From NCBI GenBank assembly GCA_963971285.1, contig OZ020249.1, positions 2,480,001 through 2,544,000 on the forward strand: a DNA stretch of 64,000 nt, given 5' to 3'. The position numbers and the translations under genes are program-made. Origin of the DNA: Astropecten irregularis. Taxonomy: Eukaryota > Echinodermata > Asteroidea > Paxillosida > Astropectinidae. The first letter of the stretch is position 1. Each line of letters begins with the position of its first letter. A model generated the notes under the pieces. That model was not told where the DNA came from. It did no database searches and saw only the letters and a program-made list of their open reading frames with translations. Shown one piece after another: positions 11,145 to 21,845 of the stretch.

Positions 11145-14087
11145 CCGTAAAGTTCCATGTATACGGCGCACTTTTTTCACCTCGGCCAAAATCAAAAGAT
11201 GGGGTGCGCCGTATACATGGGTACAGTCCACTGGCGGTCTTGCGAGTGTAGGTTGCAATCATTGCACCGCACCTAGTAAAAGCTTGTGATGCACTATTGT
11301 CCATACGAACCTATCACCCTCTTCATTGGCACCAGCTGTAACCAATTAGCGCGATGTAGACTCACCCAATGCAGTGAGCTTTTTCTGAAAACCCGTCAAT
11401 CAGACCGTCCCTAAAAGAGTAGCGGTGCGGTACTTTGATTCCAGTACAATGTACACCAAAGTGGGTCTCATTCCGTTGTGCGGCATGCCGTACTTGACCA
11501 GCGATCAACGGTGCAATGGTGACTCATGCACACCACGCATTGAACATGCCACGGTACTGTGGCACGCAGTGATTGCCATGCCGCGGTGCGCTGCGTGCAG
11601 TGGCTGTCAGTCATGTGCACGCCACACAATGTGGCACTCCGGTTACGGCACTGCATTGCATGTGCTGTACAGTGATTTTGGCATCCAGCGATTGCCGCGA
11701 TGCGCTGCGTGCAGCAGCTGTCAGTCATGCCACTCATGCCTTTGTTACAGCACGTGGCACTCGGTGCTCTGTACAGGGTAATGTATTTTCCGTGATGCGT
11801 TGCGTGTCCTGGCTGTCAGTCACTGTGGTAGCACTTAACCGTATTGTGGATTTAAAAATAAAGAATGACTTTTTTCCTTTTTTTTTTGCAGATTGCTAAT
11901 GTCAGCAGAATGAATCAATGATTAGAAGACGTGTTTCAACCTAATTTTGCTAATTTTGAATGAAAATAAAAAGTGTGAAGCCACTTGTTTCAAACGTCTT
12001 CTTACTCCTTATTAATCAATTTTAATAAATAATTAATGGCAGTTAATGAAGTAACAGTTAACTGATCCACATAGGATTTATTATTGTTAGGAAATATCAA
12101 TTAATTGTCAGTAAAAATAAAAGCACCCGTCTTAAAATGGATTTAAAGTTATTTAAAAAATCCATGCTTTTTGCAGATTGCTTAGGTCATCCAGAGTGGA
12201 TCAATGATGAGACTTTGATTCTTATCTGACGATGGATGGCCACTGACACATTCTTAATGAGAACATACAGTAACGCAATGAGCCGTATAACGCGGCAAAG
12301 TTTTCAATCCACCGCAGCTCAGGTACTAGAGGCCGCAGTGTCGGTATGCGGGCTTTCACAAAGGGGAAAGGGATGAATGTACGACAACTAATCTTCGTAT
12401 TACCGGTATTTTATTAAAATAATCAAACGATTACGCCGCCCCTGAGATGAGCATAAAAACCATCAGTAAGGCTAGCAAGTTCATCAGTTCTCATCGAGCA
12501 ACGATTACACCAAGATGTCTCGCCGTGCTAGTTTTACTGCTTCTTTCAAGCTCTCTGTCTGCAAGGTCGCCGAGGAGGAGGGGAACCGGGCTGCAGGGAG
12601 ACGGTTTGATGTTCCAGAACCAAACATTCGTCGATGGAGAGCCGAGAAGACCAAGCTGGCCAAGATACCAAAGACCAAGAAGGCTCTACGAGGAAAGACA
12701 GCAAAGTGGTCCGAGATGGAGGGAGAACTCATCACCTGGGTGAAAGACAAGCGCCGGGCAGGCAACGCCATCTCCACCGCAGCTCTCCAGCTGAAGGCAA
12801 AGGCTGTTGCAGGTGGACTGAACATCGTGGACTTCAAGGCCAGTTCATCATGGGCGCACAAGTTCATGGGCCGCCATGGGCTCTCCGTCCGGCGTCGCAT
12901 CCACATCGCCCAGCGGATGCCTGAAGACGTGGAGGACAAGACAATCTCTTTCAAACGGTTTGTCATCAGACAGCGACGTGAGCATGGCTACCCCCTTTCC
13001 CGCATTGGCAATGCGGACCAGACGCCGCTGACTTTTGACATCCCATACAGTGTTAGCGTCACGACAACGGGGCACGAAAAGGACCGGTTCACCGTGATGT
13101 TGGCCTGCACCGCCGATGGAGGGAAGTTGCCACCCTTTGTGGTCTTCAAGCGGAAGACCATACCGAAGACGAAGTTTCCTGCTGGCGTCATTGTACGAGT
13201 GCATCCAAAGGGGTGGATGGACGATGCACTCGTGGAGGACTGGCTGGGGTGCATCTGGAGCAAGGTTTGAGGCCTCAGTCGATGGCGCAGTCTCCTCGTC
13301 CTGGATGCCTTCCGGTGCCACAAGACCGACCAAACCAAGGCCACGCTTCGCGAGATGAGAACGGACCTGGCGATGATACCTGGCGGGATGACGTCACTCC
13401 TTCATCCGTTGGATGTGGGTGTTAACAAACCGTTCAAGGATCGCCTCCGTCAACGATGGTCGGAGTGGATGATGGAGAGCGAGAAAACATACACAAAGAC
13501 GGGCCGGACGAGGAAGGTGGACTTGCCAACCATATGCTCCTGGATAGTTGACGTCTGGGAGCAGCTGCCGGGGGAGATCATCAGGCGAGCCTTCCTGAAG
13601 TGTTTTATTTCCAACAGCTTGGACGGGTCCGAGGACGATGTGCTGTGGGAGGATGGCGCCGAGGACGACAGCGGGGACGAGAGCGACTGTGACGCTGACC
13701 TGATGTACCCCGACGATGAGCTGCGAGCACTGTTCGAAGAAGACATAACACGCCAATCAGCCAATCATAAAATTCGTAACAACACGCAATGTCGGCCACA
13801 AGTCACGTATGACGTGGAGGCATTATGTTTTGTGTGTGCGAGGAAAATGCAGGTACTGTAGAGCTGTTTTGATCGTTTTTACAGTAGTTTGACACGCATG
13901 CGGGCGCGACTGGGCCATCAGAACTTCGGAAGTGAACTAGGCTTGTTGCAAATTCAGAAAAAAAACATCGCTGAAATTATTGCGGAAGATTTCCATGGTC
14001 GTCCACGGACAACCATGTCTGTGATTTTTTTTTTCTGCTGGCTGAAGTCCAAAGTTTGGGGTGCGCCGTATACATGGCACTTTACGG
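11145..14087 (+). mobile_element. pogo-superfamily DNA transposon
   Basis: Terminal inverted repeats of about 28 bp (CCGTAAAGTTCCATGTATAC at the left, CCGTAAAGTGCCATGTATAC as the right end's complement) are flanked by a TA duplication at 11143-11144 and 14088-14089. The paralogous sequence at 50190-50200 shows a single TA at this position, which confirms the insertion. The element carries a DDE transposase with one in-frame stop. The left 75 bp also contains an internal inverted copy of the TIR. Confidence 0.92.
12515..13861 (+). pseudogene. pogo/Jerky-type transposase with one premature stop
   Basis: The frame opens at an ATG (MSRRASFTASFKLSV) and reads through a psq/Brinker-like helix-turn-helix (ending RRFDVPEPNIRRWR). 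A CENPB-type second HTH follows (AKWSEMEGELITWV to FMGRHGLSVRRR), then the DDE_1 catalytic core. Catalytic aspartates can be placed in NADQTPL, LVLDAFRCH and LLHPLDVGVNKPF. An acidic C-terminal tail ends near 13861. A TGA at 13268-13270 interrupts the same frame about 250 codons in, just before the second aspartate; reading resumes without a shift. The protein normally acts in the nucleus, binding the TIRs and integrating at TA. The total length of about 449 codons suits the family. The copy is probably inactive unless the stop is read through or is a polymorphism. Confidence 0.9.
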
Positions 14088-14089
14088 TA

Positions 14090-14300
14090 CATGCGATTGT
14101 TTCAAGGATTGGCCCTCCCCTTTCAACCTATGTGGCCAATGCACAACCTCCTATGGGGCACGTTTACTGAACGCCCCCTAGTACACTACCATCAACTCAT
14201 CTTCCTGAGTTCTAGTATCAGACATGGGCAAGGCAGCATGATGGGAGTGCCCCCTACACCTCTACCTACAATCTCCAACCTGAATTTGACCAACCCACAA
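14090..14300. repeat. GC-richer repeat, copy A (right part)
   Basis: It continues the sequence broken at 11142 by the pogo element. CATGCGATTGTTTCAAGGAT and CCTATGTGGCCAATGCACA match 50196-50250, followed by an ACTACCATCAACTC and TTCCTGAGTTCTAGT block. Confidence 0.8.
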
Positions 14301-15060
14301 AATTTGGAGGTGGTCGGCCATTACCTTGTATGTGTTTTTTTTATGTCCTTTTTGATGACGTCATGATGACATCACAGTATTTTTGTCTATACAGTGTTCA
14401 TCTACATGTAGAGTATGTTGCATCTGTAGTGAATTGCATGATTCCCAAGCCAGGAGTGCTGGCAAGTAGGGCTAACCCCTTTCCTTTTGTATATATCCCT
14501 TAAGTGTTGTAATTAATTCACCCCACCCTGGCTAGGGAGAGGAATAAGTAGGCAACTCCAGTAGTTGTGTAAATCCTCCTTTTGTTAGCCTGGTAGGGCT
14601 CAATAGCCTTATTGTTATATGCTTGGAGGGGAGAAAAAGCACATTGCTTTTTCTGCCTTGCAAGTCAGTCTTCAGCTGCTCATCAAGGGAGCAACACCTA
14701 AGTTTAATAGCTCATCACACTTTAGTATAGATACATATAGTTGGCCAGAAACAGGGGTGGAAACTGATTTGGCAGTGTACACTCCTACACAGCAACTGTC
14801 CCTGTGGAAAGCCAACTTATCAACCTTCAGATATAGTGTATATATTTTCATCTAGTTTAGTCCCAAGTAATTAGATAAGTCAGTTTAAATAGGTACATGT
14901 AATTTAGCTTAGAATATGAAAATTAAAATCACTATTCTAAACAACTCCGTGTGGAGAAACTCAGGCCGACCATATGCCGCTCCTTGTGCTACCTCCGATG
15001 GCGACGCTGGATTAGGGTAAGTATTATCATCTAACCTTTCAGAGCCGTATAAAATCCCTA
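14301..15060. other. Spacer, no gene seen
   Basis: No exon or transposon end is supported. A 78-codon frame at 14619-14855 shows no recognisable domain. Confidence 0.45.
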
Positions 15061-15111
15061 TACAGTCGAAACTCATTAAAACGAGCTCTCTTAAGACGAG
15101 ATCTCAGTTAA

Positions 15112-15604
15112 AGCCCTTTTCACACGACGCCAAAAAAACTCTCAACCATTGAGAAATTCTCTCAAGGTTGCGAAATCTTACAAAAGTGTACTCGTGTGAA
15201 AGGACACCAATGCTTGAGAGTGACTGACGTCCCTGTTGAATCCTTGAGAGATTTTGACCGAGGTCCAGACCTACGACAAAATTTCTCAAGGGACCCTTGC
15301 GAAGTGCTTTGCACTGCGCATGCTTGTGTTTTCTATGTGTTTCATTGCCTTTGCCGACCGCGCGCACGCCCGCGTGCTTTACGCGCAACCTCAGCGTCGT
15401 GTTGGTACTAGCAGCGTTTACATTCATAAAATGCATAGTCTATCGATTACCGGCGTTCCGTCTCAAGGGAGGCTTGAGAAATGTTACACTGGGCCGTGTG
15501 AAAGGACGCAAAAATGGCCAGCTTAAAACCGTTTTGTAAGATTTCGCAACCTTGAGAAAATGTCTCAATGGTTGAGAGTTTTTTTGGCGTCGTGTGAAAA
15601 GGGC
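15112..15604. mobile_element. TTAA-inserted MITE with 70-bp inverted repeats
   Basis: The ends GCCCTTTTCACACGACGCC are inverted copies that stay nearly identical for about 70 bp (through ACTCTCAACCATTGAGA and GGTTGCGAAATCTTACAAAA). TTAA flanks both sides (15108-15111, 15605-15608). TTAA targeting suggests piggyBac or Kolobok mobilisation. About 350 bp of internal sequence has no transposase. Confidence 0.88.
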
Positions 15605-15612
15605 TTAAGACG

Positions 15613-16470
15613 AGCATATTCTGCCAGTCCCGACCGAGATGTGCACGTTTCTATGGGGAAATGTTTGCTTAATACGAGCACTGATAATACGAAAAACCTT
15701 TTAATACGAGCGTTTTTGGCTGACCCAGTTACGTGAAAGTCATTGTAAACAACCTATTTAATACCAGGATTTTTTAATCTGGCTTCTTTTGGAATCGATT
15801 TTCAGATTTCTTTGTATAGATCAGAAAAATCCCACCACCATCAAGTCGCCGTTGTTTCATGTTACCGAAAGCTAAATTCACCGCAGCGCTAATGCCCACT
15901 AATCCCCTCCTGCGGTTTTACCAGCGGCTTGCCCCGTGGAAAGTGTAAACAAAAAACAGACAATGTACGGCGAAGCGCCGTATTTTTTTTTATTCTGCGT
16001 GATCCACATGTTTTTTTTTTGTCTGTCACGAAAGTCAAAACCCGACTGAGGAAAATGGCGAGGTCTTCCATTTTGTCGATTCGTTTTCGTAAGGAGAAAA
16101 ACTTCTTCATTTTTTTTTCAAAATATCAAATTAAAGTCCACGCTGATTTCCAGACAATTTTACCTTGCTGATGACGTTTAAAAAGGATTTTGGTCACAAC
16201 AAATTCTTCAAAGTGTAGCCAACATGTATCCGACCGATCGGCCGATGTTACAGCTACACGTGGTCACCATGCATGTGATCGGATATGTGGCTAAACTGCA
16301 GCATGGGTTTCGTTCATGCAATGCTTCCGCTGATTGGTCACTGTTACGAAGTGCCGACATAGCACAAATTTGGTGATTGGCTACATGGAGGGGAGGGAAA
16401 AAAAGACAGATGTTGGGCTGCTAAAAAAAATAATCCATGTCAACAAAAAGAAAAACACCACAAACGCACT
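15613..16470. other. Body of the Tigger-like element
   Basis: It contains further ATACGAGC motifs (15670-15715) and T-rich patches. No gene seen. Confidence 0.5.
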
Positions 16471-16627
16471 TATTTGAGTGATCCCCCATGTATCGTTCCC
16501 AGGTTGCAGCATTGTTGCGTGTATCATTGAAACGATCCCTGGGGTGTGACGGTGTGTGCGTGGTTTCATGGCTTCTGACTGCCAAACGAACAAAGATAGT
16601 TGACTATTTGGGTCACCACCAACATAG

Positions 16628-16701
16628 GGCTGGATGGCTCAGTTGGTAGAGCGCCTGTATACGGTATTCAGGAGGTCGCCGGTTCGAATCCCGCTCCAGT
16701 C
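16628..16701 (+). tRNA. tRNA-like core, unit 1 (pseudo-tRNA)
   Basis: It has Pol III box A (TGGCTCAGTTGG at 16635-16646), box B (GGTTCGAATCC at 16681-16691) and a TTTTT stop just downstream. A 7-bp acceptor stem pairs GGCTGGA with TCCAGTC, and the D stem GCTC/GAGC is intact. The anticodon arm is enlarged by two bases (TA) and the T stem has a C-C mismatch, so a functional tRNA is unlikely. It is better read as the promoter-bearing core of a SINE-like repeat. Confidence 0.6.
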
Positions 16702-16950
16702 AATTTTTCTTTGTTCACTTTTCTATGACTTAAAAACTCAGTCAGTTTCCCTTGTGGTTATTTCACGAATATATTAATTAAAAAGCCGTATCCTCTTTGA
16801 GTGATCCCCCATGTACCGTTCCCAGGTTGCAGCATTGTTGCGTGTATCATTGAAACAATCCCTGGGGTGTGGCGGTGTGTGCGTGGTTTCATGGCTTCTG
16901 ACTGCCAAACGAACAAGGATAGTTGACTATTGGGGTCACCACCAACATAG

Positions 16951-17022
16951 GGCTGGATGGCTCAGTTGGTAGAGCGCCTGTACGGTATTCAGGAGGTCGC
17001 CGGTTCGAATCCCGCTCCAGTC
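16951..17022 (+). tRNA. tRNA-like core, unit 2 (pseudo-tRNA)
   Basis: This 72-nt version has intact boxes A and B. A cloverleaf can be drawn with loop ACGGTAT (formal anticodon GGT), but position 33 is C, not U, the anticodon stem ends in a T-T mismatch and the T stem has a C-C mismatch. These defects argue against decoding function. Confidence 0.6.
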
Positions 17023-17273
17023 AATTTTTCTTTGTTCACTTTTCAATGACTTAAAATAACTCAGTCAGTTTCCCTTGTGGTTATTTCACGAATATAATAA
17101 TTAAAAAGCCGTATCCTCTTTGAGTGATCCCCCATGTACCGTTCCCAGGTTGCAGCATTGTTGCGTGTATCATTGAAACGATCCCTGGGGTGTGGCGGTG
17201 TGTGCGTGGTTTCATGGCTTCTGACTGCCAAACGAACAAGGATAGTTGACTATTGGGGTCACCACCAACATAG

Positions 17274-17345
17274 GGCCCGATGGCTCAGTTGGTAGAGCGC
17301 CTGTACGGTATTCAGGAGGTCGCCGGTTCGAATCCCGCTCCAGTC
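17274..17345 (+). tRNA. tRNA-like core, unit 3 (pseudo-tRNA)
   Basis: As unit 2, but the 5' acceptor strand has changed from GGCTGGA to GGCCCGA, which destroys most of the acceptor stem, while the Pol III boxes are unchanged. Confidence 0.6.
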
Positions 17346-17856
17346 AATTTTTCTTTGTTCACTTTTCAATGACTTAAAATAACTCAGTCAGTTTCCCTTG
17401 TGGTTATTTCACGAATATACTTATTAATTTAGGTTAAAAAAGGCGCCCTCTCGTGTCCATCAAAATATCGCTGGTTCCCTACATTACTTCATACTGCACA
17501 CATTGTTTGGCAACCAACTTGTCTGAACGTGTGGTGCTAACGTTCGTCGCTGTCATCCACTCGCAATTTTCATGTCGTTTTCGTGCCGTCATGGTTTTTA
17601 TTTACTTGGTTTTTATTATTCTTACATATTGTAATGAAATCCCTTTTACATCCGTGACAATTCAACAAAATGAAATTTATCAAGCAAATTTATTGACACG
17701 TAATTATGGGTTACCAGAGGGATAGTGCATGCTGTATGTGCAATGTACCGCACACACGTGCATTTCGGTTGACAAAATATGGATTCCGCATAATACGAGG
17801 CCCCGCTTAATACGAGCATTTTCGGTAAGACCTCGTATTAACGAGGTTCGACTGTA

Positions 17857-18456
17857 CATGCTTAAGAATGATCAAAAAGAAATTCAAAGATTTCTTGTTA
17901 CGTTCACAGCGAACGATCCACTAACGTCTTGAAACAAGACTACCGCTGTAACAGCGTGTGTGCGGCATGCCCCATTGCATTGTTTATGGCATGTCTGTTC
18001 ATGATTCGACTCGCTCATGCATTGCACACTGCATTGCACACGTGAAACATGGAGAAATAAGCGTGAATGGAGGAAGTTGGCTTTGTGGTGGCGACCCATA
18101 TAATAAAGGTTTTAGGTCCATTGTAGCACTTGTGTAGTGTTTTCCCAAGTTGTGGAATTGTTTTGAAGGCGGTTTCTTTTTGATGAGTCCCATAAAAACT
18201 TCGAGGTAAGCGGCTGTTGGTGCATGGGTATTTCGAATTACGGAGATATTTTTGTACATAAAAGCCTATTCTTTTGGCGGGAATGAGTTGTATCTTCGAG
18301 ATACGAGAAGTTTCAACGTTAAAGGGATTTTGAAGGAGAAGAAGAGGAAAGAAACAATACACTGTGGTAAAAATAATAGCAATAATACAATGTACTTGGT
18401 ACTTGGTACGTCTTTATGTCAGTGTAATAGTTCTTAACAGTTCAGATTTCACAAAG
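17857..18456. other. Spacer, no gene seen
   Basis: No recognisable domain in either strand and no clear repeat boundary. A minus-strand frame at 18015-18362 lacks features. Confidence 0.4.
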
Positions 18457-18645
18457 CGCCAGTGGTTGTGATTATGCCCTCTTGCGTCCGTGACCTCTGA
18501 CCCGTGTGGGTCTTCTTTTACCGTTGTCCAATTCAGGGACTTTTGCATATTTTACGATCTCATTAAAGTTACTCAGTTATCTTGACGAACTGTTCTACAG
18601 TTGTGGTTTATGTGTGTCAGGAGTTTCCCTCCCTCCTTACTGGCG
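18457..18645 (+). repeat. 5' LTR of Gypsy A
   Basis: 189 bp. Shares GTTGTGATTATGCCCTCTTG and CTGTTCTACAGTTGTGGTTT with the 3' copy; substitutions and small indels cluster around 18495-18545. Confidence 0.85.
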
Positions 18646-18820
18646 TGGTGGCAGCCTTCTGAAACGGATCCTTGCCTTAGAAAGTGTGGAAAACCGCTAC
18701 AAAACCCCGAGTTATCAGCGCACAATAAGTCGTATCACATACACGGTGAGTGACTATACAGTTGTATACAAACAATTGAAGGAATTGTTCGTCATTTATT
18801 CCTTATTTTCTGAGTTCACC

Positions 18821-19609
18821 ATGGCATCTACGCACCCCGCACCGAAACAGTGGTGCTTGAGTAAAGTGGAGACTGTAAACTCCTTCTAGAACTGGCAACA
18901 GAACTTGCAATATACCCTCTCACTTGACCCAAACTTTGCCCCATTCTTAGTGGAGGGGTGCCAGTGGGGAAAGAAGACCAAAACTGACCCCCTCCGCAGT
19001 TTTGAGGATGACACTGATGCAGTTCCAGCTGATAAAAGAAAGACTGCTCATCAGAAAGTCACCCTCCTTGAGCTTATGCTGGGGCAAATTGCCAATTACT
19101 GCCCGGTGATTTCCCGTAACACCATTATCAAGATCTCAACCTCGATCCAGACCATATGGCAAGCCATTCGCCTACATTATGGATTTCAATCTACTGGTGC
19201 TCACTTTATCGACTTCTCTGATATCCACCTCCTTGCCTCATGCTCTATCCCAGAGAGGGTTGCAGGCCTACGTTCCTTCATCGGGGCCTACAAAGTTCTT
19301 GCCCGTGTACTCCCCAATTGTGCCTCCATCATATCACCACTCGATGCCATCGTGGCCGGTTGCCAGTCGAGCGATCGCATTCAATGGACAGATGCAACCC
19401 GTGCAGCCTTCTCTAATGCACAAGCCACAATATCCAATGCCCGCACAGTTACCCTGCCATGCCCTAATGACCAATTATGGATCGTCACCGATGGAGCAGT
19501 GAGAAATCATGGTGTTGGGGCTACCTTGTACATTACACGCCACAGTTCCGTATTTCTTGCTGGGTTTTTCAACGTGGGAGGCAGCCCACCTGGCTCCCTT
19601 GTGAAGTAG
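18821..19609 (+). pseudogene. Gypsy A gag start joined to RT C-terminus and RNase H
   Basis: An ATG at 18821 opens a gag-like frame (MASTHPAPKQW). A TAG at 18887-18889 breaks it and it resumes in frame (NWQQNLQYTLSLDPNFAPF, then LELMLGQIANYCPVISR). At about 19190 the gag text runs straight into the end of an RT connection domain (VAGLRSFIGAYKVLARVLP), followed by an RNase H start (WIVTDGAV). Protease and the RT palm are therefore deleted. The RNase H frame continues one frame over at 19580-19702 ([18 protein letters not shown]), so a frameshift is also present. No active polymerase can be made. Confidence 0.8.
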
Positions 19610-19702
19610 AGGCTCTTTCAATTGCCGCAGCTACTAAGCACTTCAGCCCCTACATTATTCAGTCGAAGCACAAGACATGTATCCTCACGGACAGCAAACC
19701 GT

Positions 19703-21429
19703 GAGTCCAGGCGTATGACAAATTATGTCTTGGGAAGTTTTCTGTCAGTCCCCGCGTTTCTACCTTTCTGTCAACTGTCAGCCGCTTTCAAACCCCTTCT
19801 GACTTTGCCAGTCGAAATGCTCCCGACTGCAATAACCCAACATGCCAGATTTGCTTGTTTGTGGCACATACAGAGGACACAGTCATCCAGCTTCTCTCTA
19901 CTCAGGACATTGTGGCTGGAAAGGCTAAGCTTCCATTCACCAGCCGATCTGCCTGGTCTAGCTTGCAAGCAGAATGCCCTGATTTATGCCGTACACATGC
20001 ACATCTCCGTCAGGGCACTCGTCCATCTAAGAAAGCCACCAACGTCAAAGATGTCAAGCGATACCTCAATGTTGCAACTATTGCTAAATACGATCTTCTT
20101 ATCGTCCGCCGCAATGAGCCTCTCGCCCCCACGCGTGAATGCATCATTGTCTCACGTCAAGTCCTGGATGGCCTCCTCACCGCCCTTCACATCCAGATTC
20201 ATCATCCCTCTTGTCACCAACTTAAGAGCGTTGTTCATCGCTTCTTCTTTGCCCTAGACCTCGACAAGGCCATTGAGAGGATCTCATCCAGCTGCCACCA
20301 ATGCGCAGCCCTCCGCAATGCCCCGACTTCCTTGCAGTTGCAGTCTACGTCCGACCCACCTGATGCTGTTGGGGTATCCTTCGCTGCTGACGTAATAAAG
20401 CGTAGTCGTCAGCTCATCCTTGTCGTGCATGAGACCGTTACCTCTTTCACAGCGGCATGCTTCATTGAAAGCGAGCGCCACACTGACCTTCGTGATGCTC
20501 TTCTCACCTAGTGCATCGAGCTCTGCCCTTTGCACGGCCCTCCTGCTGTCATCCGCACAAATCCTTCTCCGGGATTCAAGTCCCTCGTTGATGATGACCT
20601 ACTCCGCCAGCACAGGTTGTCCGTAGAGATTGGCCACATCAAAAACATCAACAAGAACCCTGTTGCCGAAAAAGCTGTTCGTGAGTTGGAGGACGAGCTA
20701 CTGCAGCAGGACCCCATGGGAGGCTCAGTGTCTCCACTGACTCTCGCAGTGGCCACATCTTGCCTAGATTCTCGCATCCGTGCTCGTGGACTATCCGCTC
20801 GTGAGGTGATGTTTCAACGAGACCAGTTCACCAACGACCAAATTCCCTGCACCGACCAGCAGTTCATTCGTGACCAACATGATCTTCGCACCACCAATCA
20901 CCCCTACAGTGAGAAATCTAAGACACCATCAGGCAAAAAGGCCCCTGACACTGTTGTGGCTATTGGTGATTTGATATATCTCCACAGCGACCGCAACAAA
21001 ACCAAAGGCCAAAGCCGCTATCTTGTCACAGCCGTCGATGGGTTGTGGTGCAACATCCGGAAATTCACCGGCAATAAGCTCAGAAATACCTCCTACCGTG
21101 TCAAGCGCTCCGAGTGTTTCTGTGTCCCCTCCTGTTCTGACGAAAGCACTGATGATGAGGACACCCCCATCAAGCCAGTTGCTCCAACGCCACCTACCAT
21201 CCCCGCTATTCTATCTGCTCCTCAGCAAGACCCCATCTTGCCCCCTCTGGACATCACTGTTGAACCTCCCGAGCAGCCCCTCGAGCAGCCTCCTATAACA
21301 CCAACCCCACAGTCAATAACTCTTAATAATGATTCGACCGCTGTTGGCACTTCTGGTGCCCGCACACCACCGAGGCGCTCTTCCCGCCAACGCAAACCAC
21401 CATCATACCTAGATGATTACTTGACTTGA
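19703..21429 (+). pseudogene. Gypsy A integrase with in-frame stop
   Basis: One frame holds an H2C2 zinc motif (HIQIHHPSC through SSCHQC, about 20190-20304). A core domain follows with aspartate in FAADVI, the second acidic position replaced in VIRTNPSPGF and a glutamate in NPVAEKAVRELEDE. A C-terminal SH3-like and proline-rich tail ends in RRSSRQRKPPSYLDDYLT at 21429. A TAG at 20509-20511 interrupts the core. The second catalytic residue reads N where D is expected, a further sign of decay. Confidence 0.82.
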
Positions 21430-21658
21430 CTTAATCCTGGCCTCTGACTTTTCTAGTTCCCTTGTTTACCTTTTTTTTCATGCACTTCGTTTGTTTTTTG
21501 TGCCAGAGTATAGCCTTTGATTGGCATTTTTTTTTCGACCCTGTTATTTTCACTTTGTTTGCGTGCCTCATTTTGAATTATCAAGCTGTTCATGATCAAT
21601 GGTTTTTTTTCCGCTTCTTTTCAAGCTTTTCCCTTTTAAGAAAGAAAAAAAGAGCTCA

Positions 21659-21845
21659 CGCCAGTGGTTGTGATTATGCCCTCTTGCGTCCGTGACCTCT
21701 GACTTGTGGGTCTTCTTTTACCGTTGTCCAATTCACAGACGGTTGCGTATTTTACGATCTCATTAAAGTTACTCGGTTATCTTGACAAACTGTTCTACAG
21801 TTGTGGTTTATGTGTGTCAGGAGTTTCCCTCCCTCCATACTGGCG
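21659..21845 (+). repeat. 3' LTR of Gypsy A
   Basis: 187 bp, paired with 18457-18645. An AAAAAGAG purine stretch just upstream may be the polypurine tract. Confidence 0.85.

Larger units (their letters stand above)
16470..17420 (+). repeat. Tandem array of three units with tRNA-like cores
   Basis: Three units of about 320 bp in a row share TGAGTGATCCCCCATGTA, a CCCAGG...CCTGGG inverted pair, ATAGTTGACTATTGGGGTCA, the tRNA-like core and the tail GGTTATTTCACGAATATA. Units differ by only a few bases, so amplification was recent. The same unit occurs as a dimer on the minus strand at 25654-26227. Confidence 0.92.
15063..17854. mobile_element. Tigger/pogo-like non-autonomous element with nested inserts
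   Basis: The left end reads CAGTCGAAACTCATTAAAAC and the right end's complement CAGTCGAACCTCGTTAATAC. Each is followed by copies of an (A)ATACGAGC motif, and both are flanked by TA (15061-15062, 17855-17856). The CAGT(C)GAACCTCG terminus is typical of Tigger-type pogo elements. No transposase frame remains. A TTAA-type MITE (15112-15604) and a three-unit tRNA-like array (about 16470-17420) lie inside it. Confidence 0.85.
18457..21845 (+). mobile_element. Gypsy-type LTR retrotransposon, internally deleted
   Basis: LTRs at 18457-18645 and 21659-21845 share about 93-95 % of bases by eye. Their ends form the inverted pair CGCCAGT / ACTGGCG, not TG/CA. TGGTGGCAGCC follows the left LTR directly and is a plausible primer-binding site. 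A three-base flank, AAG, is the only shared candidate target duplication. Inside are a gag start, an RT C-terminus fused to RNase H and an integrase; most of protease and RT is missing. Confidence 0.85.

Noticed and set aside
16628-17345. Three functional tRNA genes
   Set aside because: T-stem and anticodon-stem mismatches, C at position 33 and acceptor damage in unit 3 make decoding unlikely, despite good Pol III boxes.
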